Positions 1 through 8,770 of a DNA stretch of 64,000 nucleotides are shown here, one piece after another (position 1 is the first letter of the stretch; each line of letters begins with the position of its first letter). The position numbers and the translations under genes are program-made. The stretch lies in assembly GCF_008271465.1 (NCBI RefSeq), contig NZ_VMDU01000005.1, forward strand, positions 186,001 to 250,000. Direction: 5' to 3'. This DNA is from Tabrizicola flagellatus. Its GTDB lineage: Bacteria; Pseudomonadota; Alphaproteobacteria; Rhodobacterales; Rhodobacteraceae. The notes under the pieces were generated by a model that had not been told where the DNA came from, did not search any database, and saw nothing but the letters and a program-made list of their open reading frames with translations.

Positions 1-107
1 GTGCAAGAAAGCCATAAGAGCGGCGCGCAAATGGTTGCAAGTCTTGATAAGCCTTTCATCCGGAACGCGAATGGAGTAAGTGTCACGGCAAACCGGAGAG
101 TTCCCGA

Positions 108-905
108 GTGGAGTGGATCATGAGCAGGAAATTCAAGAAGTCACTCCTGGTGGCAGCTCTTCTGCCAGTCGGCTTTGCGGCGCAGGCCCAGGATGGCGGC
201 TTCGTCCAGCTGACCTACGGCGCGCTGAACGCCAGCAACGGCTATTCCGATCGGGACTACATCGGCCTCAACTCCCGGTTCGCCGTCAGTTCCGGCCTGT
301 CCATCCTTTTCGACCTCAGCCAGCAGGACCGCGAGGAGAACGTCACCTCGGTCGGCGTTGGCGCCGAATTTGCGGCCGGTGCGGGCGCCCTGCGGTTCAT
401 GGTGGAGTCCTCGAACTCGGACCTCGGCACTGCGCCTGACTGGAAATATGCGCTGGGCTACCGCTACAACGCTGGCGCGGACCGTGGCCTGATCTATGAC
501 TTCGAGGTGAGCCGCGCAAATTACGAAGGCGACATCGACGCAACATCGCTGCGCGGCGAAATGGTCAAGTATTTCCCTGCCAACGCCAACGGGTCCTATC
601 TCGTCACTCAGCTCAGCGCGTCGGTCACCGATTCCTCGGGTGCCGCCGATCTGGGGTATGATATCGCGGGTGTTGCCACCCTGGTGACGGCAGGCGGCCT
701 GAACGTCGGGGCCGAGCTGGCCTTCGGCAAGATCGCCTACGACCTCGCGCCGCTCGCGCCGGTGAACAACGACTACACTGCCTTCAGGCCCTTCGTGTCC
801 TACCGGTTCAGCGGGAACGCGGAGGTGATCCTGCGCGGTGAGTATATCGATACCGAGCTCTACGACCTTCAAGGCGCATCCATCGGCATCAAAATCGGGC
901 TATGA
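108..905 (+). CDS. secreted outer-membrane barrel-like protein
   Basis: A 265-residue protein with a Sec signal peptide (n-region MSRKFKK, hydrophobic core LLVAALLPVGFA, cleavage after AQA). The mature part alternates polar and hydrophobic residues, is rich in Gly, Tyr and Asp, and ends in a strand closed by a hydrophobic residue (GIKIGL), as outer-membrane barrels do. GTG at 108 has a GGAGAG ribosome site at 95-100; an in-frame ATG at 120 gives a more usual n-region and is the alternative. The stop overlaps the start of the glycosyltransferase by 4 nt, so the two are co-translated. A role in export or anchoring of the polymer made by that enzyme is inferred from position only; I do not recognise the family. 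Confidence 0.7.
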   Translation: MEWIMSRKFKKSLLVAALLPVGFAAQAQDGGFVQLTYGALNASNGYSDRDYIGLNSRFAVSSGLSILFDLSQQDREENVTSVGVGAEFAAGAGALRFMVESSNSDLGTAPDWKYALGYRYNAGADRGLIYDFEVSRANYEGDIDATSLRGEMVKYFPANANGSYLVTQLSASVTDSSGAADLGYDIAGVATLVTAGGLNVGAELAFGKIAYDLAPLAPVNNDYTAFRPFVSYRFSGNAEVILRGEYIDTELYDLQGASIGIKIGL

Positions 906-2167
906 CCGGGGCGGCAATCGCCCTGATCGTTGCCTGGAATGTCTCGACAACACTGCTGGCTCTGGTCGTGCTGATCCGGCAGGTCGTCGTGACGCTGCTG
1001 TTCCATTTCGGCCCCCGCGGCACGACAAGCGAGCCGGCAGCGGATGACCCGTTGCCGCGCGTGACCGTGATTGTCCCGGCCCATAATGAGGAAAGAGTCC
1101 TTCACGGCTGTCTCGACTGTCTGACCCGGATGGACTACCCGTCCGACCGCTACGAGGTGATCGTGATCAACGACCGCTCGCGCGACGGGACCGGCGCGAT
1201 CGCTGATGACTTCGCGGCGCGGCATCCCTTCCTGCGCGTGATCCACCGCCCCGACGATGCCCCGCCCGGCAAGCCGGCGGCCCTGCTGGATGCGATCGAC
1301 AGCTCGACGTCCGAGATCCTGGTATTCTTCGACGCCGACTACCTGCCGCCACCGCAGATCATCCGGCGCCTGGTGGCCCCCTTCCGCGACCCTCTGGTTG
1401 GCGCAACGATGGGTCGCGTGGTGCCCTACAACGCCAATGCCAACATGCTGACCAAGATGCTCGACCTCGAGCGGCGCGGCGGTTACGTCGTCGATCAGGA
1501 AGTCCGGCATCGCATGGGGCTTCTGCCGCAGTTCGGCGGCACCACCGGGGCGGTGCGTCGGTCGGCGCTTGAGGCGGTGGGTGGGTGGAACACGATCTCG
1601 CTGGCCGAGGATACCGACCTGACCTATCGGCTGTTCATCGCGGGCATGCGCGTCGCCTATGTCGCCGGCGCCGAGTGCTACGAGGAAAGCCCCGAAACCT
1701 GGCAAGTCCGCTACCGGCAGGTGAAGCGTTGGGCCATCGGGCACAACGACTGCCTGCTGCGCTATTTCATTCCGACCCTGCGGGCAACGCGACAGCCTCT
1801 GATGGCTCGCCTCGATGCCGCGCTGGTGCTGCTGGTCTATACTGTTCCCAGCCTCGTCCTTCTGAACCTCATCATCGCCCTGTCGATGCCCGCGCAGGTC
1901 GGCGAGACCTGGGCCAGCCTGTCGATCCTGACCGTCTCGCTGACGCTGTTCACCGGCATCGGCAATTTCGCACCCTACTACCAGATTGCGGCCGGCTGCG
2001 TTTCAGACCAGCAGAGGCAGGCCTTCGCAGCCGTCCCGTTCCTGTTCGTGTCGTCTTTCACCAGCCTCCTGGCCTGCAATGTCGGGGTGATCCAGCTTCT
2101 GAAGGACAAGATCCGGGGCGCCACGACCCAATGGGACAAGACCCAGCGGTTCCGGGGCGCGGTTTGA
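902..2167 (+). CDS. processive family 2 glycosyltransferase, membrane-bound
   Basis: A 421-residue inner-membrane glycosyltransferase of the PgaC/cellulose-synthase-like GT2 type. An N-terminal membrane helix (about residues 4-34) is followed by the catalytic domain. That domain shows IVPAHNEE (57-64), IND at 89-91, the metal-binding DAD at 144-146, the acidic ED at 236-237 and the processivity motif QVKRW (273-277). Two or three more membrane helices follow (about 300-390). The set of motifs indicates repeated addition of a nucleotide-sugar unit to a growing polysaccharide. The start overlaps the upstream gene by 4 nt and the next gene follows after 10 nt. The polymer (poly-GlcNAc, hyaluronan-like or other) cannot be told from sequence alone. 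Confidence 0.88.
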   Translation: MTGAAIALIVAWNVSTTLLALVVLIRQVVVTLLFHFGPRGTTSEPAADDPLPRVTVIVPAHNEERVLHGCLDCLTRMDYPSDRYEVIVINDRSRDGTGAIADDFAARHPFLRVIHRPDDAPPGKPAALLDAIDSSTSEILVFFDADYLPPPQIIRRLVAPFRDPLVGATMGRVVPYNANANMLTKMLDLERRGGYVVDQEVRHRMGLLPQFGGTTGAVRRSALEAVGGWNTISLAEDTDLTYRLFIAGMRVAYVAGAECYEESPETWQVRYRQVKRWAIGHNDCLLRYFIPTLRATRQPLMARLDAALVLLVYTVPSLVLLNLIIALSMPAQVGETWASLSILTVSLTLFTGIGNFAPYYQIAAGCVSDQQRQAFAAVPFLFVSSFTSLLACNVGVIQLLKDKIRGATTQWDKTQRFRGAV

Positions 2168-2177
2168 GGACGCATCG

Positions 2178-2987
2178 GTGCTGAACATCGTCATCGTCGT
2201 CCTGGTCTACGAATGTGTGACCGCGCTCTTGTTCATCCTGTGCTGGAGGGTTGTGCGCGGCGTGGATACCCGGTTGCCGATTGCCCAGGCCGGCCCGGTG
2301 GGTGGCGACCCGGTATCGGTGCAGAACCGCACCGTTGCCGAGTGGCGCAACGCGCCGCAGCTGCCCTGGCAGATCTTGGCGATCATCCTAGGCTGCCTCG
2401 TCCTCGGCGCTGTCGCGCTGGGCGCGTCCGGCCTACTTGGAAAGCTGCGCCCGGCGCTGCTGCAGGCGGACACTGTGGCGCTAAACCTGGAAGTTGACCC
2501 GATCCTTCTGCGCCTCGTGCTGCCCGTCGGGCATTTCCTGATCCTCGGTTTCCTGTTCTTCAGAATGCGCCGATCGGTGCTCTTTCCGACCGTTCTCGTG
2601 CACCTCTTCCTCATCATCTTCTGCCTGCTGGTCACCCTGCTTGACCCGAGCCGGATCGAGACAGTGCCGCTGACCCTGGTCCCGATTTTTGCCACGAACT
2701 TCGTGCTGCTGATCCTCACGCATTGCCTGCTTACCCTGCTGTTCTGCCGCAGCGCCGCAGAGCTGGCTGCCGCCGTGGCCCTTTCGGCCATCGCCGGCGC
2801 CATCCTCGCGGTTGGTACGACAGTGATCTCGCTGGCCTCGACCCTGCTTGCGGGGCCACTCTTCTTCTTCCAGCTTTACCTGGTGTCGGCTTTCGGGATC
2901 TTCGGGCTGTATTTCTGCGGCGCGTCCATGGTCCTGACGCTTTGGATCCGGGACGAGCGCGGCGCGACTCCTATCCCGCGCGGCTGA
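2178..2987 (+). CDS. multi-pass membrane protein, possibly DUF2569-like
   Basis: A 269-residue protein with a GTG start, 10 nt after the glycosyltransferase stop. It has one N-terminal helix (about 2-24), a polar stretch, then five or six hydrophobic segments across residues 65-258. The segment FFRMRRSVLFPTVLVHLFL, followed by two more helices, resembles DUF2569 membrane domains, but this is a tentative match. Its place as third gene of the module suggests a part in synthesis, modification or export of the polysaccharide. The last 17 nt overlap the convergent glutamate-synthase-like gene. Confidence 0.65.
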   Translation: MLNIVIVVLVYECVTALLFILCWRVVRGVDTRLPIAQAGPVGGDPVSVQNRTVAEWRNAPQLPWQILAIILGCLVLGAVALGASGLLGKLRPALLQADTVALNLEVDPILLRLVLPVGHFLILGFLFFRMRRSVLFPTVLVHLFLIIFCLLVTLLDPSRIETVPLTLVPIFATNFVLLILTHCLLTLLFCRSAAELAAAVALSAIAGAILAVGTTVISLASTLLAGPLFFFQLYLVSAFGIFGLYFCGASMVLTLWIRDERGATPIPRG

Positions 2988-4593
2988 AGCTGTCGGCCCG
3001 CGACAGCGCCCAGGCCTCGGCAAAGCGCGGCGAAGAGGCAGGATCGGCCGCAAGCTGACCGGGAGCAAGCTGTTCGTACTGGTCGGCCAGCGAGATCACC
3101 CTGTCCGACGAGGCACGGCGCAGGAAGTGGTGCGGGCGCAGCTCCGAAGGGTGCGCCAGGCCGGCCGCGGCCACCAGTTCGGCCAGCGCATGCAGCGTGT
3201 TGCGGTGGAAACCTGCCACCCTTTCCGCCTTGTCCGGCACATGGATCGCGCGCTGGCGCAAGGGGTCCTGCGTGGCGACGCCGGTCGGACAGGCGCCGGT
3301 ATGGCAGCTTTGCGCCTGGATGCAGCCGACCGCGAACATGAAACCGCGGGCGGCGTTGCACCAGTCGGCCCCCAGCGCCATGACCCGAGCCATGTCGAAG
3401 GCCGAGGTGATCTTGCCCGAGGCGCCGATGCGCACCCGGTCGCGCAGGCCGATTCCGACCAGCGCGTTGTGGACGAAGGAAAGTCCGTCGCGTAGCGGCT
3501 GGCCCACATGGTCCATGAATTCCAGCGGCGCCGCGCCGGTGCCGCCCTCTTTCCCGTCCACCACGATGAAATCCGGCGTGATCCCGGTCGCCAGCATCGC
3601 CTTGCAGATGGCCATGAACTCCCACGGGTGGCCGATGCAGAGCTTGAAGCCGGCCGGCTTGCCGCCCGACAGCTCTCGCATCTGCGCGATGAATTCCAGC
3701 AGGCCGACGGGCGTCGAGAAGGCCGAATGCCGGGCGGGAGAGATGCAGTCCTGGCCCATCGGGATGCCCCGGATCGCGGCGATTTCCGGTGTGACCTTCG
3801 CGGCAGGCAGCACCCCGCCATGGCCGGGCTTGGCGCCCTGGCTGAGCTTCAGCTCCACCATCCTGATCTGCGGATCGGCCGCGACCTCGGCAAAACGCGC
3901 CGGGTCGAAGCGTCCGTCCGGCGACCGCGCGCAGAAATAGCCCGAGCCCAATTCCCACACGAGGTCGCCGCCATGTTCGCGGTGGTAGGGCGACACCCCG
4001 CCCTCGCCCGTGTCGTGGAAGAAGTCGCCCGCCTTTGCCCCCTTGTTCAGTGCTCGGATCGCATTGGCCGAAAGCGAGCCGTAGCTCATCGCCGAGATGT
4101 TCAGCAGGCTGGCGGAATAGGGCTGCGCCGTCCCGCCGCCGACCAGGGTGCGCAGCGCCTCGTGCGGCAAGGGCGTGTTGGGGACGATCGAATGGTGCAG
4201 CCATTCGTACTGCTCCTCGTACACGTCATACTGGGTGCCGAAGGGCCGCTTGTCGAGGTCGCGCTTGGCGCGCTGATAGACGATGGCGCGCTTGTCGCGC
4301 GGGAAGGGCGTGCCGTCCTTGTCGCCCTCGAAGAAATACTGCCGCATCTCGGGCCGGATCGATTCCAGCAGGAACCGGAGGTGGGCGGCAACCGGATAGT
4401 TGCGCAGCACGGCATGGCGGGTTTGGCGCAGGTCGTGCAGGCCGGTCAGGACCGAGGCCAGGCAGACCAGCGCCAGCGGCAGGAGCCACCAGGTCTGGCC
4501 CGGGAAGGCCAGCATCAGCCCGATCGCCACCGCGATCAGGATCGCGGGCCAGGTGATCAGCGCATAGCGCAGGTTGAAGATGGTGGACAGCAC
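2971..4593 (-). CDS. FMN-binding glutamate-synthase family protein
   Basis: A 540-residue protein with two N-terminal membrane helices (about 12-50) followed by the FMN and Fe-S domain of the glutamate synthase large subunit. Visible signatures are MSYGSLSANAIRALNKGA, GEGGVSPYH, the conserved KLSQGAKPGHGG loop and the Cys-rich CHTGACPTGVATQ typical of the 3Fe-4S site. It lacks the glutaminase domain of full GltB, so it is a stand-alone member of the YerD-like group. The true substrate of these proteins is not established; an electron-transfer role at the membrane is plausible. It runs convergent to the preceding gene, with a 17-nt overlap. Confidence 0.85.
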   Translation of the reverse strand: MLSTIFNLRYALITWPAILIAVAIGLMLAFPGQTWWLLPLALVCLASVLTGLHDLRQTRHAVLRNYPVAAHLRFLLESIRPEMRQYFFEGDKDGTPFPRDKRAIVYQRAKRDLDKRPFGTQYDVYEEQYEWLHHSIVPNTPLPHEALRTLVGGGTAQPYSASLLNISAMSYGSLSANAIRALNKGAKAGDFFHDTGEGGVSPYHREHGGDLVWELGSGYFCARSPDGRFDPARFAEVAADPQIRMVELKLSQGAKPGHGGVLPAAKVTPEIAAIRGIPMGQDCISPARHSAFSTPVGLLEFIAQMRELSGGKPAGFKLCIGHPWEFMAICKAMLATGITPDFIVVDGKEGGTGAAPLEFMDHVGQPLRDGLSFVHNALVGIGLRDRVRIGASGKITSAFDMARVMALGADWCNAARGFMFAVGCIQAQSCHTGACPTGVATQDPLRQRAIHVPDKAERVAGFHRNTLHALAELVAAAGLAHPSELRPHHFLRRASSDRVISLADQYEQLAPGQLAADPASSPRFAEAWALSRADSFSRAG

Positions 4594-4654
4594 CGGACCC
4601 CCGGAAAGGCTTTCTCACCATCGAAACACCAGAAGTGTGAAGGATCTGCAAACC

Positions 4655-5353
4655 TCAGAACGGGACCGGCGCCGTGAAGCTGACCCAGTCCCGGCTGGTC
4701 GGGTGATGGAGCGCCAGAGTCTCGGCATGCAGCATCAGACGGCCATATTCGGCCCGGGTTTCGGGGGCATAGATCTGGTCGCCGAGGATCGGGTGGCCCA
4801 GCGCCAGCATGTGGACGCGCAGCTGATGGCTGCGCCCGGTGTGCGGCGTCAGGCGCACGCGGGTTTCGCCGTCCGATCGGTCGATCACCTGCCAGTCGGT
4901 AACCGCTGGGCGGCCGTGGACGGGATCCACCTTCTGCCGCGGCCGGTAGTCCCAGTCGCTGCCGATGGGCAGGTTCACCGTGCCCGCGTCCGGTTCGAGA
5001 CGGCCCTTCAGCCGGGCGATGTAGGTCTTCTGCGCGCGGCGTTGTTCGAATTCCTGGCCGAGGAAGCCCTGGGCCTGCTTGGTGCGGGCGAAGATGATGA
5101 CCCCGCTGGTGTCGCAGTCAAGGCGATGCACCGTCAGCGCGTCCCAGCGCGCGGCCTGCAGACGGGTGACCAGGCAGTCCTGCCGGTCCGCCAGCTTGCC
5201 CGGCACGGTCAGGAGGCCCGCAGGCTTGTCCACCACGATGATTGCCGCGTCCTCGTGCAGGATGGACAGCGGCGTGTCCGGCGGATCGTAGTCGAAATCG
5301 GGGATGAGCGAGGGTCTATGCAATCGTATGGCCTTCGGCCAGGAGGCGGGCAT
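4655..5353 (-). CDS. RluA-family RNA pseudouridine synthase
   Basis: A 232-residue pseudouridine synthase. The catalytic loop HRLDCDTSGVIIFA carries the invariant Asp of the RluA family, and VVDKPAGLLTVPGK and RVRLTPHTGRSHQLRVHM are the other family motifs. No S4 domain is present, consistent with the RluA/RluC-like short forms that modify rRNA or tRNA; the exact target base is not predictable. The ATG at 5353 lies 38 nt inside the upstream gene. An in-frame TTG nearer the conserved domain is the alternative start. It is probably co-transcribed with the methyltransferase gene in front of it. Confidence 0.88.
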   Translation of the reverse strand: MPASWPKAIRLHRPSLIPDFDYDPPDTPLSILHEDAAIIVVDKPAGLLTVPGKLADRQDCLVTRLQAARWDALTVHRLDCDTSGVIIFARTKQAQGFLGQEFEQRRAQKTYIARLKGRLEPDAGTVNLPIGSDWDYRPRQKVDPVHGRPAVTDWQVIDRSDGETRVRLTPHTGRSHQLRVHMLALGHPILGDQIYAPETRAEYGRLMLHAETLALHHPTSRDWVSFTAPVPF

Positions 5354-6206
5354 GGAGGTGTCGGATATGGGTGGGTCCGACCTCGCAGCAGCCGCCGATC
5401 AGCGTTGCGCCCTGCGCCACCCAGCCAAGCGCGAAGTCGGCATAGCGTTCGGGCGACAGGTCGTGGCGGGCGCAATAGGCCGGGGCCTCGGTGCCGTGCG
5501 TGTGCGGGATTATCTCGGAAAAGCCGTTCGCATAGGCCCCGAAGGGCAGGCCAAGCGGCTTCAGCGCGTCGAGGGCGGCGGACATCGCCTCGGGCATCGA
5601 GCAGTTGGCAAGGACGGCATCGGCCGGTGTCTCGGCGAGGACTTCGGCCAGGGCCGCGACCGGCTCGCCAGAGCGCAACTTCGTGCCGTCGCGGTCCTGG
5701 ACGGAGACGCTCAGCCAGACCGGCCGGTCGGTCGTCCGCGCGCCTTTCAGCGCCCCGCGGGCGAGGTCGAGCGAGGAGATCGTCTCGATCAGGATCAGGT
5801 CCACATGGGCGGCGAGGATCCGGGCCTTCTCGGCGTAAAGCGCGGCTGCGACTTCCACCGGCGGTGTCAGATCGGGCCGGTAGCTTTCGCCGAGCGGCCC
5901 CATGGAGCCTGCGATCAGACCTCGCCCGGCGGCGGCACGCGCCTCGTGCGCCTCGGCCAGCGCGCGCAGATGCAGCGCATGGTAGAGCGCGTCGAGACCG
6001 TGCGGGATCAGCCGGTCGTGCAGGATGTTGTAGGTGTTGGTCGTCGCCAGGCTGGCGCCGGCGGCGAAATAGTCCTCGTGGATGGTGCGGACGAGGCCGG
6101 GGTTGTCAAGCATCACCCGCGTCGCCCAGAGCGGGCCGGGGTCGGAACCCGCGCGGGCGATCAGCTCCTGGCCCATGCCGCCGTCGAGAAGGGTGATTTC
6201 GGTCAT
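5316..6206 (-). CDS. homocysteine S-methyltransferase family protein
   Basis: A 296-residue single-domain enzyme with the zinc-binding cysteines of the family: Cys202 in the ANCSMPEAM segment and the pair Cys273-Cys274 in LIGGCCEVGPTHI. The N-terminal LLDGGMGQEL is also characteristic. The family transfers a methyl group to homocysteine from donors such as S-methylmethionine, betaine or AdoMet; the cobalamin and folate domains of MetH are absent. The donor is not predictable. The 3' end overlaps the pseudouridine synthase gene by 38 nt. Confidence 0.86.
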   Translation of the reverse strand: MTEITLLDGGMGQELIARAGSDPGPLWATRVMLDNPGLVRTIHEDYFAAGASLATTNTYNILHDRLIPHGLDALYHALHLRALAEAHEARAAAGRGLIAGSMGPLGESYRPDLTPPVEVAAALYAEKARILAAHVDLILIETISSLDLARGALKGARTTDRPVWLSVSVQDRDGTKLRSGEPVAALAEVLAETPADAVLANCSMPEAMSAALDALKPLGLPFGAYANGFSEIIPHTHGTEAPAYCARHDLSPERYADFALGWVAQGATLIGGCCEVGPTHIRHLHARLLAEGHTIA

Positions 6207-6319
6207 CTGCGCCTCGCTGCTGCCATCCGACCATCCGATGCGTGCCGGGGAAGATCAAGGCGCCGCGTTTGACTTTGCTTGCGGCCGGCGAGATGCTCGG
6301 CCGGGCAGGAGGGGACCTG

Positions 6320-6742
6320 ATGGACTATGAAACCGTTCCGCCGCCCGAATTCGGTCATGCCTTGCGCGCGATATCGGTGAACCTCCTGTGCCGGGATGTG
6401 GCCGTTGAAGTGGCCTTCCTGACGGAGGTCTTCGGCATGACGGCGCATCGGGTCAGCCGTGACTTCGCCATCCTTCTGCACGCCGGTCAGCCCTTGCAGT
6501 TGCACTCGGACGGGACCTACGCGAACCATCCCCTGCCGGCACTGCTTCCCGAGGCGGGGCCACGGGGGGCGGGCGTGGAAATCAGGCTGCATGAGGCCGA
6601 CCCCGACCGGGCCGCTGAGCGGGCCGGGGCGGCAGGCGGCGTGCTGCTGCAACCCGCCACCGACAAGACCGCGCATGGGTTGCGGGAAGCCGTCATCCTG
6701 TCGCCCTCGGGCTATGCCTTCGTGCCAAGCCGCCGCATCTAG
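6320..6742 (+). CDS. VOC-superfamily (glyoxalase-like) protein
   Basis: A 140-residue protein of the vicinal oxygen chelate fold. It opens with the AISVNLLCRDVAVEVAFLTEVFGM strand-helix typical of glyoxalase/bleomycin-resistance modules and ends in SPSGYAFVPSRRI. I chose ATG 6320 because a near-perfect AGGAGG lies at 6307-6312, seven bases away. An open frame runs back to a GTG at 6242 but its first 26 residues look non-native. It stands alone between two minus-strand genes and overlaps the downstream convergent gene by 4 nt. Substrate unknown. Confidence 0.78.
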   Translation: MDYETVPPPEFGHALRAISVNLLCRDVAVEVAFLTEVFGMTAHRVSRDFAILLHAGQPLQLHSDGTYANHPLPALLPEAGPRGAGVEIRLHEADPDRAAERAGAAGGVLLQPATDKTAHGLREAVILSPSGYAFVPSRRI

Positions 6743-7203
6743 GACGCGTCGCGGAAGACCTCGGCGAGGAGGGGAACGAGCCAGTCCTCGTCTTCCCGCG
6801 TGAAGGCCGCCGGGGTGTTGCTGTCGAGGTCGAGCACGCCAAGCAGCCGTCCCTCGCCATTCCAGACCGGCAGCACCAGTTCCGACCGCGTGGTGGAGGA
6901 ACAGGCGATGTGGCCGGGGAAGGCGTCCACGTCCGGCACGTTCTGCACCTGGCCGGAGCGGGCGGCGGCCCCGCAGACCCCGCGGGAGAACGGGATCACC
7001 AGGCAGCCGTGGCCGCCCTGGTAGGGGCCGATCTTGAGGAGTTCGGGGGCCACGACCCGGTAGAACCCGGTCCAGTCGCAGAAGGGATGCGCGTGGTGAA
7101 TCTCGCAGGCGATGGTGGCCATCAGGGCGACCGTGTCCGTCTCGCCCTGGGTCAGGGCGCGGATGCTTGCGGTGATTGCGCTGCGGTCGAACTCAGTAGC
7201 CAA
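6739..7203 (-). CDS. msrC: free methionine-(R)-sulfoxide reductase (GAF domain)
   Basis: A 154-residue single GAF-domain protein. Cysteines 67, 77 and 101 lie in the motifs GHGCLVIPF, RGVCGAA and GHIACSS. Their spacing (10 and 24 residues) equals that of Cys84, Cys94 and Cys118 of Escherichia coli fRMsr, which carry out catalysis and resolution. The protein is therefore expected to reduce free L-methionine-(R)-sulfoxide in the cytoplasm using thioredoxin. Its start overlaps the end of the gamma-glutamyltransferase gene by 11 nt, suggesting one transcript for sulfur and thiol metabolism. Confidence 0.9.
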   Translation of the reverse strand: MATEFDRSAITASIRALTQGETDTVALMATIACEIHHAHPFCDWTGFYRVVAPELLKIGPYQGGHGCLVIPFSRGVCGAAARSGQVQNVPDVDAFPGHIACSSTTRSELVLPVWNGEGRLLGVLDLDSNTPAAFTREDEDWLVPLLAEVFRDAS

Positions 7204-8770
7204 GGGCGCAACCGTCCTTCCTGGGGTCAGAGGCGCCGACCAGGATGTCGCCGTCGATGCGGATCGCCTGCGACCCGCCGAGCGGCGTGGTCGGGATCAC
7301 CACCTGGTGGCCCATGGCGGCAAGCTCGGCACGGACCGTTTCGCTGTAGCCGCGCTCCACCTCCATGCCGTCGGGGCCGGAGAAGGAGCGGGGCGCGTCC
7401 ATCGCCTCTTGCAGATCGAGGCCATAGTCCACGAGGTTCGTCACGAACCGCGCATGGCCGCAGGGCTGGTAAGCCCCGCCCATCACGCCGAAGGGCATCA
7501 GGACGCGGCCGTTCTGGCGGATCATGCCGGGGATGATCGTGTGCATCGGCCGCTTGCCGCCGGCTGCCTCGTTCGGGTGGCCTTCCTGCAAGGTGAAACC
7601 CGCGCCGCGGTTCTGGAAGTTGATCCCGAACTTCGTGGACGCAAGGCCGGATCCGAAACCCCAGAAGATCGAGTAGATCAGAGAGACGGCCATCCGGTCG
7701 CGATCGACCACGGTGATGTAGATCGTGTCGCGATGCACCGCCTCGGTCAGCGGCGCGGCAGCAGGCATGGCGCGTCCGGGGTCGATCAGCGCGGCAAGCC
7801 TGGCAGCCGTGTCGGGCGAAAGCATGTGCCGGAGACGGGTGGTATGGTCCGGGTCGGCGATGAAGCGGTTGCGGGCGTCGTAGGCAAGCTTTGTTGCCTC
7901 GGCCTCGATGTGCGCGCGCTGACTACCGAAGGGATCCATCGACTTCAGATCGAAATGGCTCAGGATATTCAGCATGAGGATCGCCGTGGCGCCCTGGCCG
8001 TTCGGCGGGTGCTCGACCAGGTCCACCCCGTGATAGCTGCCCGACACGGGCAGGGTGTAATCGCAGGCCGTTGCCGCAAGGTCGTCGAGCGTATGCGTTC
8101 CGCCCAGCGCCCGAAGCGAGGCGATCATGTCCTCGGCCACCTCGCCTTCGTAGAACCCGGCGCGGCCCTCGCGGGCGATGCGGCGCAGCACCTCGGCCTG
8201 ACCGGGGGCGCGGAAGATCTGGCCGACCCTGGGCGCTTGGCCATTCAGCGTGAAGAAATCGCGCGCGGCCCCCTTGAGGCAGGCGATGTCGTCCGCCCAG
8301 TCGAAGGCGACGCGGGGGGCAACGGGAACGCCCTCCTCGGCATAGTGGATCGCGGGGGCCAGCACCTCGGCCATCGGTTTCAGCCCGTAGTCGGCGTTCA
8401 GCCGGCAGAAGGCGTCGATGGCGCCGGGAAGCGTCACCGCCTCGATGGCCTGGATCGGCATGGCGGTCAGGCCCCTGGCGCGCAGCTCGGCGGCGTTCAG
8501 TCCCGCAGGGGACCGGCCCGAGCCGTTCAGCGCCACGATCTCTTCCGACCCGGCAGGTTTCAGCAGGACGAAGCAGTCCCCGCCGATCCCGGTCATCTGC
8601 GGCTCGGCGATCCCGAGCACCAGTGCGCCCGCGATTGCGGCGTCAACCGCGTTGCCGCCGGATTTCAGGACCTCGATCGCCACCAGCGAGGCAATCGGGT
8701 GCGAGGTCGCGCACATGCCGTTGCTCGCATAGACGGCCGAGCGGCCTGGAAGCTGCAGGTCGCGCATCAT
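7193..8770 (-). CDS. ggt: gamma-glutamyltransferase family protein
   Basis: A 525-residue Ntn-hydrolase. The presumed autoprocessing nucleophile is Thr349 in the segment RDTIYITVVDRD, which aligns without gaps with the TTHYSVVD start of the E. coli small subunit. Other family blocks are SGGNAVDAAIAGALVLGIAEP and the PPNGQGATAI segment. No signal peptide is visible, unlike periplasmic GGT, so a cytoplasmic YwrD-type enzyme acting on glutathione or other gamma-glutamyl compounds is likely. The gene overlaps msrC by 11 nt and is preceded by about 500 bases without a recognisable gene. Confidence 0.88.
   Translation of the reverse strand: MMRDLQLPGRSAVYASNGMCATSHPIASLVAIEVLKSGGNAVDAAIAGALVLGIAEPQMTGIGGDCFVLLKPAGSEEIVALNGSGRSPAGLNAAELRARGLTAMPIQAIEAVTLPGAIDAFCRLNADYGLKPMAEVLAPAIHYAEEGVPVAPRVAFDWADDIACLKGAARDFFTLNGQAPRVGQIFRAPGQAEVLRRIAREGRAGFYEGEVAEDMIASLRALGGTHTLDDLAATACDYTLPVSGSYHGVDLVEHPPNGQGATAILMLNILSHFDLKSMDPFGSQRAHIEAEATKLAYDARNRFIADPDHTTRLRHMLSPDTAARLAALIDPGRAMPAAAPLTEAVHRDTIYITVVDRDRMAVSLIYSIFWGFGSGLASTKFGINFQNRGAGFTLQEGHPNEAAGGKRPMHTIIPGMIRQNGRVLMPFGVMGGAYQPCGHARFVTNLVDYGLDLQEAMDAPRSFSGPDGMEVERGYSETVRAELAAMGHQVVIPTTPLGGSQAIRIDGDILVGASDPRKDGCALGY

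Noticed and set aside
7193-8770. Possible loss of the GGT nucleophile, since TTH reads TIY
   Set aside because: The nucleophile is the first Thr of the motif, and that Thr (349) is retained; gap-free alignment with TTHYSVVD supports this.
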